From Dehalococcoidia bacterium LH_S1 (lineage in GTDB: Bacteria; Chloroflexota; Dehalococcoidia; SZUA-161; SpSt-899), in contig JAGXOF010000058.1 of assembly GCA_023660035.1 (NCBI GenBank), forward strand, positions 1-6,111: DNA of 6,111 nt, written 5' to 3'. Below, piece after piece: positions 1 through 4,438 of this stretch. The notes below the pieces were generated by a model. That model saw nothing but the letters and a program-made list of their open reading frames with translations, did no database searches and had not been told where the DNA came from. A program made the translations under genes and the position numbers. Positions within the stretch are counted from its first letter, which is position 1. Each line of letters starts with the position of its first letter.

Positions 1-174
1 GATGCCCTCGATTTCTTAAGGGGGAAAATAGCCAAATATAAGATTCCTAAATATGCAGAATTTGCTATTGAATTTCCTAAAACAGCAAGCGGAAAGATCA
101 AAAAGGCCGAACTTCGAGGGAAATATGGTCATGAGAAAGTGGCTGAGACAATAAAAGGAAACTCAGCGAAATAG
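1..174 (+). CDS. AMP-forming acyl-CoA ligase, C-terminal end (5' truncated by window)
   Basis: Only the last 57 residues and the TAG stop (172-174) lie in the window; frame 1 is open from base 1. The residues match the mobile C-terminal domain of the ANL superfamily (acyl-CoA synthetases, fatty-acid and aryl-CoA ligases). After a KYKIPK stretch (residues 12-17) comes the A10 motif PKTASGKIKK (residues 26-35), whose lysine (K32, codon 94-96) is by family knowledge the catalytic lysine of the adenylation half-reaction. The enzyme would use ATP and CoA to convert a carboxylic acid to its CoA thioester in the cytoplasm. The stop lies 25 bases before the mutase start, so the two genes are very likely co-transcribed, and this ligase is a good candidate for making the mutase substrate. 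The acid used cannot be inferred, because the substrate-binding part is outside the window. Confidence is high for the family, none for specificity. Confidence 0.9.
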   Translation, partial: DALDFLRGKIAKYKIPKYAEFAIEFPKTASGKIKKAELRGKYGHEKVAETIKGNSAK

Positions 175-184
175 TCACAGACAA

Positions 185-190
185 TGGAGG
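185..190 (+). promoter_or_regulatory. ribosome binding site of the mutase large subunit
   Basis: TGGAGG lies 9 bases before the ATG at 200. It supports this start over the out-of-frame ATG at 184, which overlaps the Shine-Dalgarno itself. Confidence 0.7.
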
Positions 191-199
191 TATTAAAAA

Positions 200-1840
200 A
201 TGAATGAGATAGAAACAAAGAGAAATCAATGGGAAAAAAATCTCCTGAATAAAAAAAATTTTTCTAAGGCATCTACTTCCTGGGGTCATGACCTGGATGT
301 ACTTTATTCACCTGATCATCTAAAGGACATGGATTATTTAGAGGACATTGGCTTTCCTGGGGAATTCCCCTTTGTGAGAGGAGTTCATCCTTCCATGTAC
401 AGGGGAAAACTCTGGACAATGAGGCAGTATTCCGGATTTGGGACAGCAGAGGAAACCAATGCACATTACAAATACCTCTTGGAACAGGGTCAGACTGGTC
501 TTAGTGTGGCCTTTGATCTACCAACCCAGATCGGGTTTGATTCGGATAACCCGGTGGTAGAAGATGAAGTTGGAAAAGTAGGGGTATCAGTTGATACCTT
601 GAGGGATATGGAGATCATCTTCGAGGGAATTCCTTTAGACAAGATCACGACCTCTTTTACCATCAATCCTACTGCTTCAATTATTCTTGCCATGTATATA
701 GCTGTTGCAGAGAAACAGGGTGTCTCGCCAGAAAAAATCGGGGGCACACTACAGAATGACATTCTGAAGGAATATCTGGCCAGAGGAACTCAGATTTTTC
801 CTCCCGGCCCTTCGCTTAGATTGATAGGAGATATTATGGAGTATTGCAAAGAGAATGTCCCTCGGATGAATACCATCAGTATCTGCGGGTATCATATGCG
901 CGAGGCCGGATGCACCCTTATTCATGAGGTAGCCTACTCCCTCCTGGACGCTATAGTCTATGTTGAGGAGGCCTTGAAGAGAGGCATTGATATCGATGCA
1001 TTTGCCCCCCGTTTGAGCTTCCTTTTGGGATGCGGAATGAATGTATTTGAAGAAGTGGCCAAGTTCAGGGCTGCAAGACGTTTGTGGGCAAAGATAGTTA
1101 AGAATAGATTTAAGGCCAAAAACCCGGCTTCTATGAAGATGCGAGTGTTCAGTGGATGCTTTGGTAGCGAATTTACGGCTAGTGAGCCGCTCAATAACAT
1201 TGCCAGGGGCACCATCATGAGCTTGGTGGCAGCCCTTAGCGGGTGCAATGCCATACACACTACCTCCTATGACGAGGCCTATGCAATTCCAACAGAAGAG
1301 TCTGTCCGGACAGCATTGAGGACACAACAGATCATTGCATACGAGACAGATGCCTCCAGTGTTGCTGATCCCATGGGGGGCTCTTACTTTCTTGAATATC
1401 TAACTAACAATATTGAAGAAGAGGTCGAAAGGGAGATGGCCCGCATTGAAGATAAAGGTGGAATCCTAAAAGGGATTGAGGAAGGTTCTATTCAACGGGA
1501 TATTGCCAGGCAGGCCTATGAATTAGAAGAAAAGATCCAAAGCGGGGAAAAGGTAGTTGTAGGGGTAAATAAATTTGTATCGGATGCAAAGGAGCATGAA
1601 ATGGAACTGCACCAGCCAAGTAAAGAGGTCAAGGAAAAGCAGCTGTCAAGATTAAAAATGACAAAGGCGGAAAGGAATAATGAAGCGGTAAAATTCGCCC
1701 TCGATGAGATCCGGAGAGTAGCAAGGGGTAGTGGTAATTTGCTGGGGCCAATCCTTTCCGCAGTTCATGAATATGCCACTATGGGAGAAATTTGCACTGT
1801 GCTTAAGGAGGTCTTTGGCGAGTATGAAGAGGTTGTTTAG
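200..1840 (+). CDS. coenzyme B12-dependent acyl-CoA mutase, large (substrate-binding) subunit, methylmalonyl-CoA mutase family, divergent pocket
   Basis: This 546-residue protein is the TIM-barrel substrate-binding half of a methylmalonyl-CoA mutase-type enzyme; it ends where fused mutases continue into the B12 domain, as in split archaeal, isobutyryl- and hydroxyisobutyryl-CoA mutases. The family performs radical 1,2-rearrangement of acyl-CoA carbon skeletons. Landmarks, numbered against the Propionibacterium enzyme: RQYSGF (Y77 = Tyr89), QNDILKEY (Q185 = Gln197), R195 (= Arg207, carboxylate-binding), GYH (Y231/H232 = Tyr243/His244), FAPRLSF (R271/S273 = Arg283/Ser285) and E359 (= Glu370). 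Tyr89 plus Arg207 is the combination of carboxylated-substrate mutases, unlike isobutyryl- and hydroxyisobutyryl-CoA mutases, which change these positions. Oddly, the normally conserved HTQTxGW-type segment is FSGCFGS (residues 317-323) and Gln361 is N350. The ATG start has a good RBS. The small subunit follows after 68 bases. Family assignment is firm; the substrate is uncertain, with methylmalonyl/succinyl-CoA the default and a larger alkylsuccinyl- or alkylmalonyl-CoA possible. Confidence 0.95.
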   Translation: MNEIETKRNQWEKNLLNKKNFSKASTSWGHDLDVLYSPDHLKDMDYLEDIGFPGEFPFVRGVHPSMYRGKLWTMRQYSGFGTAEETNAHYKYLLEQGQTGLSVAFDLPTQIGFDSDNPVVEDEVGKVGVSVDTLRDMEIIFEGIPLDKITTSFTINPTASIILAMYIAVAEKQGVSPEKIGGTLQNDILKEYLARGTQIFPPGPSLRLIGDIMEYCKENVPRMNTISICGYHMREAGCTLIHEVAYSLLDAIVYVEEALKRGIDIDAFAPRLSFLLGCGMNVFEEVAKFRAARRLWAKIVKNRFKAKNPASMKMRVFSGCFGSEFTASEPLNNIARGTIMSLVAALSGCNAIHTTSYDEAYAIPTEESVRTALRTQQIIAYETDASSVADPMGGSYFLEYLTNNIEEEVEREMARIEDKGGILKGIEEGSIQRDIARQAYELEEKIQSGEKVVVGVNKFVSDAKEHEMELHQPSKEVKEKQLSRLKMTKAERNNEAVKFALDEIRRVARGSGNLLGPILSAVHEYATMGEICTVLKEVFGEYEEVV

Positions 1841-1893
1841 TAATTGTTTCCCTTTTTTTAAACACCCCTAAACCTAAGAAGGCAGAAAACAAT

Positions 1894-1900
1894 AAGGAGA
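1894..1900 (+). promoter_or_regulatory. ribosome binding site that decides a TTG start
   Basis: AAGGAGA lies 8 bases before the TTG at 1909. No ATG or GTG is suitably placed nearby, so this site fixes the small-subunit start. Confidence 0.7.
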
Positions 1901-1908
1901 GAAAAAAA

Positions 1909-2313
1909 TTGAACCGAGAAAGATCTTCAATAAGATTATTACTAGCAAAGCCAGGGCTTGATGGCCATGATAGAGGGGCCAAGGTCGTGGCTTCCTTGCT
2001 TCGTGATGCCGGGATGGAGGTTATATACACTGGCCTTAGACAAACTATTGATCAGACTGTGAACGCGGCTATTCAGGAGGATGTGGATGTCATTTGTCTG
2101 AGTATACTATCTGGCGTGCACAAGGAATTAAGCGGCAAACTAATAGCCAAGTTAAGGGAGAAAAATGCTGAGAGTATCCCGATAGTCGTCGGGGGTGTTA
2201 TTCCACCGAAAGATATTCCAGAATTAAAGAAAATGGGTGTGATGGAGGTCTTTCCGGTCCACACATCTTTTGATGAGATTCTAGGGTTTTTTAAGGATAG
2301 ATTTAAAAGATAG
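1909..2313 (+). CDS. coenzyme B12-dependent acyl-CoA mutase, small (cobalamin-binding) subunit
   Basis: A 134-residue Rossmann-like B12-binding protein, the usual length for a stand-alone mutase small subunit. It carries the base-off/His-on signature DGHDRG (D18, H20, G23; DxHxxG), where H20 is the lower axial cobalt ligand; K14 and D18 match the Lys-Asp-His relay (Lys604/Asp608/His610 in Propionibacterium). The second and third cobalamin loops are SILSGVH (65-71) and GGVIP (95-99). The start is TTG at 1909, supported by the RBS and by the alignment start of the domain. Together with the large subunit upstream it would form the active heterodimer or heterotetramer in the cytoplasm. One oddity: where relatives usually have a PGT or GPGT turn before the last helix, this protein has FPVHTS (115-120). 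Its cognate-partner role is inferred from adjacency and from both genes lacking the other domain. No MeaB-type chaperone or epimerase gene is in the window. Confidence 0.95.
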   Translation: MNRERSSIRLLLAKPGLDGHDRGAKVVASLLRDAGMEVIYTGLRQTIDQTVNAAIQEDVDVICLSILSGVHKELSGKLIAKLREKNAESIPIVVGGVIPPKDIPELKKMGVMEVFPVHTSFDEILGFFKDRFKR

Positions 2314-2357
2314 GGCAGGGTTTTAATAAATTCCTTAATAGGTGCCTGGAAAATGGG

Positions 2358-2367
2358 AAAGGAGGTG
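2358..2367 (+). promoter_or_regulatory. orphan Shine-Dalgarno of a broken gene
   Basis: AAAGGAGGTG is a near-perfect Shine-Dalgarno sequence with no intact reading frame after it: the nearest candidate start is an ATA at 2370, and frames close within about 50 codons. It most likely belonged to the crotonase gene now decayed downstream. Confidence 0.5.
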
Positions 2368-2369
2368 AA

Positions 2370-2506
2370 ATAGAAAAGTTTCCAGCCATAAAAATCTTAG
2401 TAGCGTTGTCAATAGGAGACCTGCAATTGAAAACGCTGCTCGGGAGTCACATCGACATGAGCTCTATCGGCAGTTTGATTTGAGCGCCTGTTTGATAATT
2501 TTTATT
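2370..2506 (+). pseudogene. possible N-terminal remnant of a crotonase-family gene
   Basis: Behind the orphan RBS, frame 3 from an ATA at 2370 reads EKFPAIKILVA, similar in layout to the start of the intact crotonase at 3512 (MDFETIKLF...). The reading then has to shift to frame 2, where 2405-2506 reads VVNRRPAIENAARE and on to HELYRQFDL before a TGA at 2507. This resembles the crotonase N-terminus: the LNRPxxxNA element, followed by the helix that usually carries an EL pair. The start codon is lost and at least one frameshift is required. The match is short and was judged by eye, so this is a moderate inference, strengthened by the clear C-terminal half of a crotonase in the same orientation at 3081-3475. 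Confidence 0.45.
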
Positions 2507-2559
2507 TGACGAAAGGGGAAATATGGTGATATGGTAACTCCGGACATTGCAGGTCTCCT
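2414..2559. repeat. 14-bp perfect inverted repeat pair, arms 2414-2427 and 2546-2559
   Basis: AGGAGACCTGCAAT at 2414-2427 is exactly reverse-complementary to ATTGCAGGTCTCCT at 2546-2559, with 118 bases between the arms. A perfect 14-mer at this distance is unlikely by chance. It could be the ends of a small insertion or an inverted duplication of remnant sequence; no flanking target duplication was found. Confidence 0.6.
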
Positions 2560-2711
2560 GACGATTAACTTCGGATGTCCATTCTATTTGAAATATTCCC
2601 CTTCTTTCTATCAACTAATTTGGAGAAGAAGCAAAATTTTAGTAACGTTCAAAAGGTACGGCATGGGAATTTATTTGTGTGATTTCCTCATAGCTCAAAT
2701 CCAAAAGCCTA

Positions 2712-2778
2712 GCAGGGAAGTTTCCTGTGCGAGAATGGGCCCCCAAGAAGCTCGTCGGATCACAGGGGACTTCCCTGC
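2712..2778 (+). repeat. large stem-loop, 18-bp arms with a nested stem
   Basis: Arms 2712-2729 and 2761-2778 pair over 18 positions; 16 are Watson-Crick and the two differences (TT at 2722-2723 opposite GG) become U-G wobbles in RNA read from the + strand. Inside the 31-base loop, CGAG (2730-2733) can pair with CTCG (2751-2754), extending the structure. No T-run follows, so it is not a classical intrinsic terminator. The wobbles favour a + strand RNA structure over a DNA palindrome. Confidence 0.65.
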
Positions 2779-2859
2779 GGTCGAGCTTGCCCGGTTGCTG
2801 GTAAAATCCCTGAACTCCCATCTCAGATACGAGGATCTGGATTGTATTCCTTGATTATT

Positions 2860-2918
2860 TCACGATCTCCTTCTATGGTTAAATTGGCAGAAACGAACCT
2901 AAAAGAAGGAGATCGTGA
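2860..2918 (+). promoter_or_regulatory. 15-bp hairpin that would bury a ribosome binding site and start codon
   Basis: TCACGATCTCCTTCT at 2860-2874 is perfectly reverse-complementary to AGAAGGAGATCGTGA at 2904-2918, with a 29-base loop. The right arm contains the AAGGAG Shine-Dalgarno (2906-2911) and the GTG (2915-2917) of the frame that begins there. In mRNA read from upstream this would block translation initiation, an arrangement known from insertion sequences that limit transposase made from readthrough transcripts. Pairing is seen directly; the role is inferred. Confidence 0.55.
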
Positions 2919-3220
2919 TGGAGCAAGAAATGCATATAACACTTCGATATAACTTGTCAACAGGTGATGTTAATCTTAACGAGATTGTCTATAAACTAAA
3001 AGAACTCAGAGACCAATTGATGCTTGTGATTTTAAAGGAAATTCTCAAAAAGTATGGCGATCTTATAGCTGAGCGATTAAGCCGAACAGACCTTTATCCC
3101 AGCAAAGGGTGTATTTCAGAATTGGGGTGGTGTCTATTTTTCCCCGAGACTGGTGGGTTATTCAAAGGCAGCGGAATTGCTTTTCTCAGGAGAGGTTATC
3201 AATGCCCCAGGAGGCCTTGA
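2915..3220 (+). pseudogene. truncated frame, possible N-terminus of an IS transposase running out of frame into crotonase sequence
   Basis: A GTG at 2915 (ATG follows at 2918) opens a 101-codon frame. Its first 55 or so residues look like a real protein: a short beta-like start, then a charged helical stretch (NEIVYKLKELRDQL, then VILKEILKKYGDLIAERL). From about base 3080 the same DNA encodes a crotonase in another frame, so the last 45 codons are junk reading. The N-terminal pattern reminds me of the helical leader of some IS transposases, but I do not recognise a named family and no catalytic residues are present. The RBS and start lie in the right arm of a perfect hairpin. It is best treated as the cut-off beginning of a foreign gene. 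Confidence 0.35.
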
Positions 3221-3475
3221 GGATTGGGATGGTCAACAAGCTCGTTCCCCCCGAAAAGCTAACAGAGGAGACAATGAAGTTTACCAAAAACATTGCCGGT
3301 AATCATGCCTATTGCTTTTGTCAAAAGAGGGTTACAAAATTTTACCAGAATGGATCTTGCTCAGACCCTGGACTTTGAAAAAATGGCAGTTGATGTCTGC
3401 TGGAATAGCGAAGACAGAGAAGAGGGGTTCAAATCTTTTTTAGAAAAGAGGGCTCCTCGCTTCAAAGGAAGATAA
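3081..3475 (+). pseudogene. crotonase-family (enoyl-CoA hydratase/isomerase) gene, C-terminal half, frame-disrupted
   Basis: Three consecutive frames together read as the C-terminal half of a crotonase. Frame 3 (3081-3206) gives AEQTFIP, NWGGVYF, then PRLVGYSKAAELLFSGEVIN, ending in an Ala codon. Frame 1 (3208-3303) gives QEALRIGMVNKLVPPEKL and on to NIAGN. Frame 2 (3308-3475) gives PIAFVKRGLQNF, then EEGFKSFLEKRAPRFKGR and the TAA stop. The first shift is one extra C in the CCCC run at 3205-3208; the second is a one-base shift near 3304-3307. Conserved family elements (the PRLVG segment, the AxELLFxG helix, ALxxGxVN and the C-terminal EGxxxFxEKRxPxFxG) are all in order. It is a relative of the intact crotonase at 3512, directly downstream in the same orientation. 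With only two single-base lesions, decay looks recent, or the lesions could be sequencing errors; the missing N-terminal half argues for a true pseudogene. Confidence 0.8.
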
Positions 3476-3511
3476 AAACCTATCAACGTAGAGATTGGGG
3501 GTAATAAGATT

Positions 3512-4324
3512 ATGGATTTTGAAACGATAAAGTTATTCAAGAAAGATCATGTGGCAACGTTGACCTTAAACAGGCCAGATAAGAGGAATGCCATTAACAG
3601 AAAAATGATGGAGGAATTGATAGCAGCGCTCTCTGATATCTCTGAGGATAATGAGATAAGGGCGCTGGTCCTTACCGGATCTGGAAAGGCCTTTTGTGCA
3701 GGGGCTGATGTGGATATTATGCCGGGCGGAGGAGACGTAAAGGAACTTGGTGAGCAGAGTGTTGAGAAAATGAGGCGTTCTTTTATTTTTAAGGGTGCTA
3801 AAAAGATCATTCTATACCTTCATCAGATGGAAAAACCGACCATAGCTATGATCAATGGAGTTTGTGTAGGCGCGGGGTTTGATCTTGCATTGGCCTGCGA
3901 TCTACACATAGCATCTGAGAAGGCCCGGTTTATGTGTGGATTTGTGAAGATTGGTCTTTTCCCTGGTTTTGGGGCGGCATGGCTTTATCCCAGAACCATG
4001 GGGTTGGCAAAGGCCCTTGAGCTGCTGTTTACTGGCGATACTCTCGAGGCAAAAGAGGCAAAAGAGATAGGCCTTTTAAATAAACTGACAACGGCAGAAG
4101 AACTTGAAAGCGCTACCCTGACTTTAGCTAAGAAGATTGCCGATGGTCCCCCCATTGCTGTCCGATTAATGAAATCCCAGGTATATAAAGGGTTGGGAAC
4201 AGATTTAGCGACAGCATTAGATGAGGCTGCCACCTACGAATCCATCACCCTTGCATCAAGGGATCATAAAGAGGGAATTACAGCCTTTAAAGAAAAGAGG
4301 TCTCCATTTTTTGAAGGAAATTAA
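3512..4324 (+). CDS. crotonase (enoyl-CoA hydratase/isomerase) family protein lacking the hydratase glutamates
   Basis: A 270-residue, full-length crotonase-fold protein, expected to act on a CoA thioester in the cytoplasm. It shows TLNRPDKRNAIN (18-29), the oxyanion-hole segments AFCAGAD (60-66) and GVCVGAGFDLALACD (116-130), and the C-terminal EGxxxFxEKRxPxFxG (254-269). The two catalytic glutamates of true enoyl-CoA hydratases (Glu144 and Glu164 in rat) align with D124 and F144, so simple hydration of a 2-enoyl-CoA is doubtful; the LFPGFGA segment (149-155) also lacks the Asp that some isomerases place there. The fold covers isomerases, hydrolases and decarboxylases, including a methylmalonyl-CoA decarboxylase. 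Next to a mutase and a carboxyltransferase, a role on the malonyl-CoA-type product or in later beta-oxidation is possible but unproven. ATG 3512 has only a modest GGGGG RBS (3497-3501). A broken relative lies immediately upstream. Confidence 0.9.
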   Translation: MDFETIKLFKKDHVATLTLNRPDKRNAINRKMMEELIAALSDISEDNEIRALVLTGSGKAFCAGADVDIMPGGGDVKELGEQSVEKMRRSFIFKGAKKIILYLHQMEKPTIAMINGVCVGAGFDLALACDLHIASEKARFMCGFVKIGLFPGFGAAWLYPRTMGLAKALELLFTGDTLEAKEAKEIGLLNKLTTAEELESATLTLAKKIADGPPIAVRLMKSQVYKGLGTDLATALDEAATYESITLASRDHKEGITAFKEKRSPFFEGN

Positions 4325-4438
4325 ATAGGATATGAATTTATTTTCTGCCGCAAATGGCCACAGGTTGTCAAGATTTTAATATAACATATTTGTTATCAGC
4401 GAAGATCTGCGGCCTAATTAAAAAGGAGGTAAATTTAC
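4325..4438 (+). other. intergenic spacer with a small palindrome and a strong RBS
   Basis: This 114-base spacer is longer than most in the cluster. It contains the palindrome ATAACA-TATT-TGTTAT (4381-4396), which could be an operator half-site pair or a small hairpin, and a weaker outer pairing GCCGCA (4347-4352) with TGCGGC (4408-4413). TTGTCA at 4365-4370 could serve as a -35 element, but the best -10 candidate (TATTTG, 4387-4392) is poor, so a promoter is not claimed. The end carries AAGGAGGT (4423-4430), an almost ideal Shine-Dalgarno 8 bases before the carboxyltransferase ATG. Confidence 0.4.

Larger units (their letters stand above)
2507..3080 (+). mobile_element. insert of uncertain origin splitting the crotonase remnant, possibly an IS remnant
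   Basis: About 570 bases lie between the N-terminal and C-terminal crotonase scraps. They are not recognisable as crotonase sequence in any frame, while roughly 90 crotonase residues are missing at that point. The stretch holds a 107-codon open frame at 2531-2854 with no recognisable domain, two strong hairpins (2712-2778 and 2860-2918) and the start of a second frame at 2915 with an IS-transposase-like feel. No clear terminal inverted repeats at both ends were found; CGATTAA occurs at 2562-2568 and again at 3074-3080, which could be a 7-bp target duplication but may be chance. An IS remnant is the best guess; a deletion joined to unrelated DNA is the alternative. Confidence 0.35.

Noticed and set aside
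234..263. A7 and A8-T5 runs in the first 22 codons of the mutase as a slippage or frameshift site
   Set aside because: The frame continues cleanly through both runs into conserved sequence and no alternative product is apparent; it simply reflects a Lys/Asn-rich N-terminus.
749..1327. 192-codon open frame on the minus strand inside the mutase large subunit
   Set aside because: It lies entirely antisense to a strongly conserved gene, has no recognisable domain and is low-quality protein sequence; it is a shadow of the mutase codons.
2531..2854. 107-codon open frame on the + strand
   Set aside because: It has no Shine-Dalgarno of note and no recognisable domain, it spans one arm of an inverted repeat and a whole 18-bp stem-loop, and its composition looks like translated non-coding DNA. 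It is kept only as part of the insert description.
2562..3080. CGATTAA at 2562-2568 and 3074-3080 as a 7-bp target-site duplication of an IS
   Set aside because: A 7-base match between two loosely defined zones is easily chance, and no inverted repeats lie just inside both copies.
4365..4392. Sigma-70 promoter before the carboxyltransferase
   Set aside because: TTGTCA is a fair -35, but the -10 candidate TATTTG is poor and the spacing is 16; not enough to call.
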